Shown: positions 7,766 through 14,283 of the stretch, one piece after another
How the letters are laid out: each line of letters begins with the position of its first letter
Position numbering within the stretch: position 1 is the first letter of the stretch
DNA from: CAYNLK01 sp964398055
GTDB lineage: Bacteria; Chloroflexota; Anaerolineae; 4572-78; J111
Direction: 5' to 3'
DNA length: 22,294 nucleotides
Assembly: GCA_964398055.1 (NCBI GenBank)
Contig: CAYNLK010000081.1
Coordinates: 1-22,294, forward strand
Translations under genes and position numbers: made by a program
Notes under the pieces: generated by a model
What the model was told of the DNA's origin: nothing
The model's input: only the letters and a program-made list of their open reading frames with translations
The model's database searches: none

Positions 7766-8535
7766 TGTGCAGTTTACCGCGAGTCAACATCCTGGGCGTG
7801 GGCATCAGCGCCATTACCATGCCGCAGGCCTTGGCGCACATATCAGGCTGGCTCGACCGCCGCGCCCGCCGCTATGTGTGTGTTTGCACCGTCCATACGG
7901 TGATGGAGTGCCAGCGTAATGAGGCCATGCGCCAGGCTGTCAACGGAGCCGGGCTGGCCGTTCCGGATGGCATGCCGCTGGTCTGGCTGGGCCGCCGGCA
8001 GAGTGACGTGCCAGTCAGCCGGGTCTACGGTCCTGATCTGATGCTGGACCTCAGCCGGCTCTCGGTGGAGCGGGGTTACAGCCACTTTTTCTATGGCGGC
8101 GCGGCCGGGGTGGCGGAACTGCTGGCTGACAGGCTGCAAGCCCGCTTTCCGGGGTTAAAAGTAGCCGGCACGGCCTCGCCGCCTTTTCGCCCCCTCACCA
8201 GCGAGGAAGAAGCCCACTTTGTGCAGCAGATCAACCAGGCCAGGCCGGACATCGTCTGGGTAGGCTTAGGCACCCCCAAGCAAGATCTGTGGATGGCGGC
8301 GCAGCGGCCCCACCTCACTGCACCGGTCCTGATCGGCGTGGGGGCCGCCTTTGATTTTCACACTGGCCGCCTGCCCCAGGCCCCCCGCTGGATGCAGCAG
8401 GCCGGCCTGGAGTGGCTATTCCGGTTGTGGCAAGAACCGCGGCGGCTGTGGTACCGTTATCTGGTCTACAATCCGCTGTTTCTGTTTTTGATCCTGCTCC
8501 AGGCAGCCGGGCTAAAGCGTTATTCTATCCAATAA
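7762..8535 (+). CDS. WecG/TagA/CpsF family (GT26) glycosyltransferase
   Basis: 257 residues, the normal family length. VNILGVGISAITMPQAL (8-24) starts the fold. VCTVHTVME (41-49) and VPDGMPLVWLG (67-77) contain the conserved Thr and Asp equivalent to the active site described for TagA, and VWVGLGTPKQDLWM plus GVGAAFDFHTG form the nucleotide-sugar side. The C-terminus (LEWLFRLWQEPRRLWYRYL) is the basic-hydrophobic tail used for membrane docking. Known members transfer ManNAc or ManNAcA from UDP to an undecaprenyl-diphosphate-linked GlcNAc, i.e. the second step of chain building. That fits the initiating transferase found at 9543. The start ATG overlaps the preceding stop. The last codons and stop lie inside a 38-bp repeat that recurs downstream. 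Confidence 0.92.
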   Translation: MMCSLPRVNILGVGISAITMPQALAHISGWLDRRARRYVCVCTVHTVMECQRNEAMRQAVNGAGLAVPDGMPLVWLGRRQSDVPVSRVYGPDLMLDLSRLSVERGYSHFFYGGAAGVAELLADRLQARFPGLKVAGTASPPFRPLTSEEEAHFVQQINQARPDIVWVGLGTPKQDLWMAAQRPHLTAPVLIGVGAAFDFHTGRLPQAPRWMQQAGLEWLFRLWQEPRRLWYRYLVYNPLFLFLILLQAAGLKRYSIQ

Positions 8536-8629
8536 TCGCCGCCCGGCCTGCTCACCTGGCCAGGAACTCGAGGAGCGCAAACGCCAGGAGGGTTATTCTA
8601 TCCAATAATCGCCGCCCGGCCTGCTCACC
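8519..8629. repeat. 38-bp perfect direct repeat, copying the 3' end of the GT26 gene
   Basis: Positions 8519-8556 and 8592-8629 are identical over 38 bp and 73 bp apart. The first copy contains the last codons and TAA stop of the GT26 gene, so the second copy is a duplicated gene end with no coding role. Beyond 38 bp the flanks diverge. This looks like a slippage or recombination scar rather than an array, as only two copies exist. Confidence 0.9.
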
Positions 8630-8683
8630 CGATTACCTCACCGGCCGCCCCCGCTTTCTGTGGCGGGTGGCCCAAGCCCACCT

Positions 8684-8712
8684 TTGGCGCAGATCGAAAA
8701 ATATGTTACAAT
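8684..8712 (+). promoter_or_regulatory. Sigma70-type promoter upstream of the coiled-coil protein
   Basis: TTGGCG (8684-8689), a 17-bp spacer and TACAAT (8707-8712) match the -35/-10 consensus well. Transcription would start near 8719 and give a ~41-nt leader with a Shine-Dalgarno AAGGGA (8748-8753) 6 nt before the ATG. It is the clearest single promoter between 5701 and 12993. It could drive the 8760-12993 block separately from the upstream transferases. Confidence 0.6.
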
Positions 8713-8759
8713 TGTCAGCAGGGTATGTTTGAAGCGCCTTACCCGGCAAGGGAATAACG

Positions 8760-9521
8760 ATGGCCTTTACCGTCCAAGACTTCAATGATCTCGTCCGGCT
8801 GCTGGACGAACACCCCCAATGGCAGGCTGAGTTGCGCCGCCTATTGCTGGCCGACGATTTTCTGGCCTTGCCCCAAATCGTCCGCGATCTGGCCGAGGCC
8901 CAACGCCGCACCGAAGCTCGGGTGGAACAACTGGCGGCCCGGATGGACGAGCTGGCTGTCCGCCTGGAAGAACTGGCCGAAGCCCAACAGCGCACCGAGC
9001 AACATCTGGCCGCCCTGGCAGACTACCAAAAGCAAATGCAGACCGACCTGGGCAAGATGCGCACCGACCTGGGCACGCTTAGAGGCGACTGGCTGGAGTG
9101 GCGATATGTCAGCCGTGCGCCTGCTTACTTTGGCTCCTGGCTGCGGCGAGTGCGGGTCATACTACCCGCCAGCCTCGACCCGGCCGTTGAGGATGTCCTG
9201 GAAGCAAAGTTGACCCCGGATGAACTCCTGGAAATCCTACGTTTGGACGCGCTGATCCAGGGCCGGCTGCGCCGGCCGGAACAGGCCGCTGAGGAGGTCT
9301 GGCTGGCAGTGGAAATCTCGGCGGTCATTGATCAGGGCGATGTGGAACGCGCTCTCCGCCGCGCCGCCCTGTTGCGCAAAGCCGGTTTCCCGGCTATCCC
9401 GGTGGTGGCCGGCGAGTCGCTCACCCAGGGCGCCACCGAAGCGGTGCGCGACGCGCCGGTGGCCGTGCTGCTCGATGGCAAAACGATGGGCTGGGAAACC
9501 GCCCTGCAAGGCGACGCTTAA
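8760..9521 (+). CDS. Coiled-coil protein with PD-(D/E)XK-like domain (DUF3782-type)
   Basis: 253 residues with no signal peptide or membrane segment. Residues ~40-115 form a strong heptad coiled coil (VEQLAARMDELAVRLEELAE, then repeated QMQTDLGKM/RTDLGTL units). The C-terminal half has LRLDALIQGRL with D163 and WLAVEISAVID with E185-I-S187. This is the D...E-x-K layout of the restriction-endonuclease-like fold with the usual lysine replaced by serine. The following DVERALRRAALLRKAGFPAIPVVAGE is the pattern seen in DUF3782-like proteins, common in Chloroflexota, cyanobacteria and archaea. No function is established; loss of the lysine makes catalysis uncertain. It has its own promoter and a good ribosome site and is not an obvious glycan gene, so it may be a passenger. 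The family call is from memory of sequence patterns. Confidence 0.72.
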   Translation: MAFTVQDFNDLVRLLDEHPQWQAELRRLLLADDFLALPQIVRDLAEAQRRTEARVEQLAARMDELAVRLEELAEAQQRTEQHLAALADYQKQMQTDLGKMRTDLGTLRGDWLEWRYVSRAPAYFGSWLRRVRVILPASLDPAVEDVLEAKLTPDELLEILRLDALIQGRLRRPEQAAEEVWLAVEISAVIDQGDVERALRRAALLRKAGFPAIPVVAGESLTQGATEAVRDAPVAVLLDGKTMGWETALQGDA

Positions 9522-9542
9522 CTCAAAGAGGCGCTATCGGTT

Positions 9543-10943
9543 ATGTTCAGGCGAGTCAGCCTTCGGATAGCCTTATTGTTGGGCGATTTAGCCATTATCT
9601 TGCTGGCCCTCTACCTGGCCACCTGGCTCCGGCCGCAACTATGGTTTGGTAAACCACTGCCCCTGGAAAACATTAAGTTAGCCTGGCCGGTTTATTTGCT
9701 GGCTCTGCTCATTTGGGGAACCGTCTTTTTGCTGATGGACGTCTACAATCTGCCGAAGAATCTGCGGATTGTCGACGAACTCCAGCGCCTGACGTTGGCC
9801 CACGCCGCCGCCGCCCTGGCTTTTGCCGGCGCCCTCTATTTCTCCTACCGCGATATCTCCCGCTTGCAGATGCTGACCTTTGCTATGGCCGGTTTTATCC
9901 TGCTGGCAGCTTTCCGGCTCATTTTCCGATTGATACTGCGGCTGGTTGGCGACAAACGGTACGGCACCCGCCGGGTGTTGATTGTGGGCGCCGGTACGGT
10001 GGGACAACAGGTCGCCGAGATGGTCATCCAACACCGCTGGACCGGCCTCCATTTGCTGGGCTTTGTCGACGACAATCCCCAGGCCAATACCCTGGGCCTG
10101 ACCCACTTTGGCTCGCTGGCCCAAACCCTCTCGACGGCCCAGGAACAGCGGGTCAATGAAGTGATTTTTGCCCTGCCCCGGCATGCTCACACCAAACTGG
10201 CCAACCTGGTGGCCGAGCTGCAAGCCCTCAAGGTCAACGTGCGGGTAGTGCCCGATTTCTTTGATCTGGTGTTTCTGCGTTCGGTGGTGGAAGATTTTGG
10301 CGGGATGCCCCTGGTCACGCTGCGCGAACCGGCTCTGGATCCCTTTCAACGGCTGGTCAAACGGGCCTTTGACCTGGCTGTCGCCTCGCTTGGGTTGATC
10401 CTGACTTTACCGCTGCTGGGGATTATTGCCCTCTTGATCAAGCTGGACTCGCCTGGCCCGGTCATCTTCAAGCAACCGCGGGTCGGCGAGAATGGCCGCA
10501 TCTTCAAGATGTACAAATTCCGCACCATGGTTCAAGATGCCGAAGCGAAGCAAACCGAACTCCTGCACCAAACCGACGCCGGTATTTTGACCCACAAGTT
10601 TTATGATGACCCCCGCGTCACCCGGCTGGGCCGCTTTTTGCGCCGCACCAGCCTGGATGAGCTGCCCCAACTGGTCAATATCTTAACTGGAGAGATGAGC
10701 CTGGTGGGACCGCGACCGGAGCTGCCCTGGCTGGTCGACCGGTACGAACCGTGGCAGCGCAAGCGCTTTGAAGTGCCCCAGGGCTTAACCGGCTGGTGGC
10801 AGGTGAACGGCCGGGCCGACAAGCCGATGCACCTCCACACCGAAGACGATCTCTACTACATCAAGCACTACTCTCTCTGGCTGGATTTGCAGATTTTGTG
10901 GCGCACCATCAAGGCTGTCATCGCCCGCCGCGGGGCTTACTAA
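9543..10943 (+). CDS. Polyprenyl glycosylphosphotransferase (WbaP/WcaJ-type initiating enzyme)
   Basis: 466 residues, full length for the family. The N-terminus has about four transmembrane segments (10-130). A cytoplasmic Rossmann-like domain follows, with RRVLIVGAGTVGQQVAEM from about 143. The catalytic sugar-transferase domain runs from ~271 to 466: KRAFDLAVASLGLILTLPLL (membrane-entering helix), PGPVIFKQPRVGENG, FKMYKFRTM, TSLDELPQLVNILTGEMSLV and GPRPE, GLTGWWQVNGRA and a C-terminal DLQILWRTIKAVIARRGAY. It moves a hexose-1-phosphate from a UDP-sugar to undecaprenyl phosphate, the first committed step of the glycan. An AGAGG at 9527-9531 precedes the ATG. It lies 21 nt after the coiled-coil gene and 4 nt before the DUF2142 gene, so all are probably on one transcript. 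Confidence 0.95.
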   Translation: MFRRVSLRIALLLGDLAIILLALYLATWLRPQLWFGKPLPLENIKLAWPVYLLALLIWGTVFLLMDVYNLPKNLRIVDELQRLTLAHAAAALAFAGALYFSYRDISRLQMLTFAMAGFILLAAFRLIFRLILRLVGDKRYGTRRVLIVGAGTVGQQVAEMVIQHRWTGLHLLGFVDDNPQANTLGLTHFGSLAQTLSTAQEQRVNEVIFALPRHAHTKLANLVAELQALKVNVRVVPDFFDLVFLRSVVEDFGGMPLVTLREPALDPFQRLVKRAFDLAVASLGLILTLPLLGIIALLIKLDSPGPVIFKQPRVGENGRIFKMYKFRTMVQDAEAKQTELLHQTDAGILTHKFYDDPRVTRLGRFLRRTSLDELPQLVNILTGEMSLVGPRPELPWLVDRYEPWQRKRFEVPQGLTGWWQVNGRADKPMHLHTEDDLYYIKHYSLWLDLQILWRTIKAVIARRGAY

Positions 10944-10947
10944 CCCG

Positions 10948-12285
10948 ATGACCTATCCAAAAAGCCTCCTTTACCTGATCCTGGCCCTGGCCCTGATCCG
11001 TGGCCTTATTTACGCTTCGCTGGTACCCCCCTGGCAGGCCCCCGACGAACCGGCCCAATTTGAACGGGCCAAAGCCGCCCTGTCGGCCGCCGACTGGGTC
11101 AGTACGTCGGCCAATGGGCCGGCCTGGTACGGCGACTTGAGCCGCTCCCTCTTCACTTTTCAGATGTGGGATTTTTTGGATTCGGCCCGGCCAGCCTACT
11201 CGCCTGACTCGCCCTTGAGCCGCTACATTGTGCTCTACCATGAAGCTTACGACGGCCAATATGGCAGCCGTTCGATGTATGCAGCCATTGGTTGGCCGGC
11301 CCTGTTAGCGCCTGGCCAGGATATCACTTTGCAGCTATATCTGGTCCGACTCTTTATGGTGCTGATGAATGTTGGGCTGATCTGGTTGGCCTATCTCACC
11401 GCCAAAACCATCTTCCCGCACGATCCCTGTCTAATTCTGGGGACGCCGATCGTGATCCTGTTCAATCCGCAGCACAGCCATCTTTTGGCTACGGTCAACA
11501 ACGGCAATCTGGCCGAACTGTTGGCCAGCGCCGCCCTCTTTATCCTGGTCCGGGGTATCATCAAGGGTTTTTCCTGGCTTAGCGGCCTGGCCCTGCTGGC
11601 CTGCACTCTGCTGGCGATGTGGACCAAGGCGACGGCTTACTTTCTGCCGCTGGCCGTTGCGACCATCGGCCTGTTTTACCTGTGGCAATACCGCCGCCAC
11701 TGGCGCTGGTTTGTACTGGGCGGTCTGGCCCTGCTGGCTCTGGTCTATCAGGCTGCCCCGGCCCGCCTGAAACAGTTACCTCAACTTGCCTGGCAATCGG
11801 TTCAACAGCAGGGGTTCTATTTGGACCCAATTGTGCCCCAGGACCTGTTCAAGAGTTTTTGGGCGATGCCGGGCTGGACCATCCTCTATCTGCACCCCAG
11901 CTGGTACCAACTGCTGCTCCTGGCCTGCGGGCTGGCGCTGCTTGGATTGATCGGGCTGGTCATAACCCGTTGGCCGGCTATCCGGGCCGGGCAATTTCAA
12001 CCGCAACTGCAAGCCCTGACCGTGCTGGCTGTTGCCATTGTGGTCGCCATGGGGGTGTTGCTGGCCTGGAATGGACTGACCCACAGCATCGTCTATCGCC
12101 AGGGCCGCTCGATCTACCCGGTGATGGTACCCATCTCGATTTTTCTGGTCTTGGGCTGGCGACAGTTGATCCCGCGGACTTGGCGCAAAGTGGGCTTGGT
12201 GGGGTTGACTCTGCTCCTGTTTTTGTTCGACTCGCTGGTATTGTTCAACTATATGATACCTTTGTTTTATTCGCGCTATTGGTGA
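10948..12285 (+). CDS. DUF2142-type multi-pass membrane protein, probable GT-C glycosyltransferase
   Basis: 445 residues, hydrophobic almost throughout, with about 10-12 predicted transmembrane helices. After the first helix the loop has PPWQAPDEPAQFERA (27-41), the signature of DUF2142 with D33-E34 placed like the catalytic acidic pair of GT-C enzymes. A second outward loop is long (DSARPAYSPDSPLSRYIVLY). DUF2142 members are common in polysaccharide clusters and are thought to glycosylate from lipid-linked donors outside the membrane, but I know of no firm biochemical assignment. The ATG is 4 nt after the preceding stop. The small anchored protein that follows after 3 nt is a likely partner. 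Confidence 0.85.
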   Translation: MTYPKSLLYLILALALIRGLIYASLVPPWQAPDEPAQFERAKAALSAADWVSTSANGPAWYGDLSRSLFTFQMWDFLDSARPAYSPDSPLSRYIVLYHEAYDGQYGSRSMYAAIGWPALLAPGQDITLQLYLVRLFMVLMNVGLIWLAYLTAKTIFPHDPCLILGTPIVILFNPQHSHLLATVNNGNLAELLASAALFILVRGIIKGFSWLSGLALLACTLLAMWTKATAYFLPLAVATIGLFYLWQYRRHWRWFVLGGLALLALVYQAAPARLKQLPQLAWQSVQQQGFYLDPIVPQDLFKSFWAMPGWTILYLHPSWYQLLLLACGLALLGLIGLVITRWPAIRAGQFQPQLQALTVLAVAIVVAMGVLLAWNGLTHSIVYRQGRSIYPVMVPISIFLVLGWRQLIPRTWRKVGLVGLTLLLFLFDSLVLFNYMIPLFYSRYW

Positions 12286-12288
12286 CGC

Positions 12289-12993
12289 ATGAAGGCTAAA
12301 CGTTTAACCATTGCCGCTTTTTGCCTGGCCACCCTGGTGGGTTTGGGAGCCATTGGGCTCTCCATGTTTAACCAACTGGCCTGCGAAGGCCAACCGGTCA
12401 ACAATAATGAGGCTCCCACCGGGCCACAGCAGATTTTTGGCGAGCGGATGATCAGCCAGAGTTTTGTAGCCCCGCGGCATGGTCTCAACCGCGTCGACCT
12501 CTTCTTGCTAACCTACGGTCGTGAGAACAGCAGCCAGGTCACCCTGCGCCTGCTGGCCTTACCGGAGCAGTTCAACAACCCGCTCGAAGGGGCTGAGCTG
12601 TACCGGACCACCTTCGATGCCGCCACGGTCCGTGACCAGAGCTGGCGCAGTTTTGAATTTGCCCCCATCGCCGACTCGGCCGGGCAGAGTTATCTTATTG
12701 TGCTGGACTCACCCAACTCAACCGACGGCAACGCCATCACCGTCGGCGGCATTGAACGCAACGTCTATTTGCCCGGCCAGGCCTATCTGGGACCAACGCC
12801 CGTGGACGCCGATATCGCCTTCCGTAGTTGCTACCAAATGACGACTGCGGAAAAATGGCAGGTTTTAGCCGAGCAGCTAACCCGCCAGCGGCCAGGGGTG
12901 TGGGGTCACATCGGTTTTTATGAGCTGAGCTTTATCATCTATGGCGCTTTGCTGTTGGGCTTCTTCTGGAAACTGATCCGCTGGGCGTGGTAG
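12289..12993 (+). CDS. Small two-anchor membrane protein with extracytoplasmic beta-sandwich domain
   Basis: 234 residues. An N-terminal hydrophobic helix (about 7-28) and a C-terminal one (about 212-230, ELSFIIYGALLLGFFWKL) bracket a ~180-residue outward domain. That domain is beta-rich (ISQSFVAPRHGLNRVDLFLL, WRSFEFAPIADSAGQSYLIV) and resembles the galactose-binding or jelly-roll folds used to hold glycans. I do not recognise a named family. It starts 3 nt after the DUF2142 gene, so it is almost certainly co-translated with it and probably works with it at the outer face. It could present the acceptor glycan. Two cysteines, in LACEGQP and RSCYQ, could form a disulphide outside. It ends 3 nt from the stop of a gene on the other strand. 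Confidence 0.72.
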   Translation: MKAKRLTIAAFCLATLVGLGAIGLSMFNQLACEGQPVNNNEAPTGPQQIFGERMISQSFVAPRHGLNRVDLFLLTYGRENSSQVTLRLLALPEQFNNPLEGAELYRTTFDAATVRDQSWRSFEFAPIADSAGQSYLIVLDSPNSTDGNAITVGGIERNVYLPGQAYLGPTPVDADIAFRSCYQMTTAEKWQVLAEQLTRQRPGVWGHIGFYELSFIIYGALLLGFFWKLIRWAW

Positions 12994-12996
12994 AAT

Positions 12997-14130
12997 TTAG
13001 GCCAACAAGCTCTCAATAGCCTGGACCCACCGGGGCGCGCAGACGGCCAGCGTCCGTTGGCTGAACAGATAAGCGGTGGCGTTGTGGGCCAGTTCTGCTC
13101 GTAGCGGTTGATTGTCAATCAACTCGGTCAGGGCTTCAAGCCAGGCTGCAGGGGTATTCTCGGCCAGCCAGCCGGTCTGCCGGTGGCGAACGCTGGCTTC
13201 ATAAGGTCGCACCCGGCTGAAGATGCCGGCCGCGCCGGTGGCGCTGTAATCCAGAAATTTGATGTCGGATTTGCAGCGATTGAAGGGGGTGTCCCGGAGC
13301 GGGGCAAGGGCAATATCCCACTCCAGGCAGCGGGAAAACCAGGCCATAAAGCGGTCGTAAGCAACTTTGCGGGGCGACAGCTTGATCAAACGGAGCGGTA
13401 GATCTTGCAGCAGCCGGCGAGTCTCGGGCTGGCCGATCACCCCGACCAGCTCGAACTCCACCGCGCCCCGGTATTGGCGAGCCACGGCCTGCAAAGCCGG
13501 CAGCACCAGCAGCAAATCATCATCGTGGGTGAAAGTGCCCATATAGCCGATCACAATCTTCCGGCCGGCGCTGAAACGCAGGCTACGGCCAGGACATTTT
13601 TGCAGCCGGCTGGCCAGCCTGGCCAGTTTAACTCGCCAGCCAGGCTTTGTTTGCCCCTGCGGCCGGCGCCAGGCCGGTAACAACCGTTCATCCAGGGCGT
13701 GAGGGACCACGGCAATATGGGCGTTAAAATCGCTGAACTTTTCCCGCAGCGCGGCGGTGGTCACCAGCAGTCCGGCCGCCTCGGCCAGAAAGAGTTTGAC
13801 CACCTGCAGTCGCTCCCCGGTTGGCTCCCAATCTTTCCTTTCAGCCGGCAAATCCAGAAAACTGTCATCCAGGGCATACAGCAGGCGCACATTCCTGGAA
13901 CGAAGCTGCGCCAGCAACTCCTGGGCCACGGCCAGCGAAATATCGGGCCGCCACAACCGGTCAAGAATAACCGCCTCAACCGGCTGCTCTTCGTAGGTCA
14001 AGCCGAAGGAGACCTGCAGATGGGGTTGAATTTGGGGATGCGTCAGCGGTCGCAGCAGGCGAATGGAGGCGCTGCCAAAAGGCCGCCGGTCGACGCCGTG
14101 CTCATAGAGGACGTGGATTCTTGGTTTCAT
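12997..14130 (-). CDS. Glycosyltransferase of the GT4/GT-B type
   Basis: 377 residues. The N-terminal half includes VRLLYALDDSFLDLP (81-95), a phrase found in GT-B transferases that report on a weakly conserved acceptor domain. The C-terminal half has KIVIGYMGTFTHDDDLLLVL (191-210) and the donor-site pattern NRCKSDIKFLDYSATGAAG (284-302), which takes the place of the usual E-x7-E. This is typical of a GT4-like subgroup (CgeB/Glyco_trans_1_4 type). It is predicted cytoplasmic with a nucleotide-sugar donor; the sugar is unknown. It is convergent with the two-anchor protein, with only 3 nt between stops and no hairpin between them, so read-through antisense is likely. Its ATG has no clear Shine-Dalgarno. 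Confidence 0.82.
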   Translation of the reverse strand: MKPRIHVLYEHGVDRRPFGSASIRLLRPLTHPQIQPHLQVSFGLTYEEQPVEAVILDRLWRPDISLAVAQELLAQLRSRNVRLLYALDDSFLDLPAERKDWEPTGERLQVVKLFLAEAAGLLVTTAALREKFSDFNAHIAVVPHALDERLLPAWRRPQGQTKPGWRVKLARLASRLQKCPGRSLRFSAGRKIVIGYMGTFTHDDDLLLVLPALQAVARQYRGAVEFELVGVIGQPETRRLLQDLPLRLIKLSPRKVAYDRFMAWFSRCLEWDIALAPLRDTPFNRCKSDIKFLDYSATGAAGIFSRVRPYEASVRHRQTGWLAENTPAAWLEALTELIDNQPLRAELAHNATAYLFSQRTLAVCAPRWVQAIESLLA

Positions 14131-14180
14131 ATCGGTTAGTAACTTAGCAAGCAGCTCCTTACTTTTTGGGCCAGAAATTT

Positions 14181-14252
14181 ATCCACGAAGGACACGAAGA
14201 AACACGAAGCCAAAATTTAAAAATCTTCGTGACCTTCGTGTTCTTCGTGGAT
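14181..14252. repeat. Long imperfect inverted repeat built on CACGAAG units
   Basis: The left arm 14181-14209 and right arm 14225-14252 can pair over nearly all of 28-29 bp around a 15-nt AT-rich loop. Each arm holds three CACGAAG (or CTTCGTG) units spaced 9-10 bp. It fills most of the gap between two minus-strand glycosyltransferase genes. Related CACGAAG palindromes occur widely in environmental genomes as dispersed repeats. Here the hairpin could stop or pause transcription, or stabilise the upstream message. Confidence 0.8.
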
Positions 14253-14283
14253 TCTATCCTTTTTTGGTTCCGGCTTGTCCGGG

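Noticed and set aside
8519..8629. The 38-bp repeat pair as a minimal CRISPR
   Set aside because: Only two copies, the first overlaps coding sequence including a stop codon, and no cas genes are present. A local duplication explains it.
8641..8676. GC-rich imperfect hairpin (GGCCGCC ... GGCGGGTGGCC) as a terminator after the GT26 gene
   Set aside because: Pairing is imperfect and no T-tract follows on either strand, so a rho-independent terminator is not supported.
9678..10349. 223-residue open frame on the minus strand inside the sugar-phosphate transferase gene
   Set aside because: The plus-strand protein is a clear full-length family member. The antisense frame is low-complexity, rich in Q, G and H, has no recognisable motif, and is a composition shadow.
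11619..12299. 226-residue plus-strand frame overlapping the DUF2142 gene
   Set aside because: The DUF2142 frame has the family signature and helices throughout. The overlapping frame is proline- and glycine-rich and has no ribosome site.
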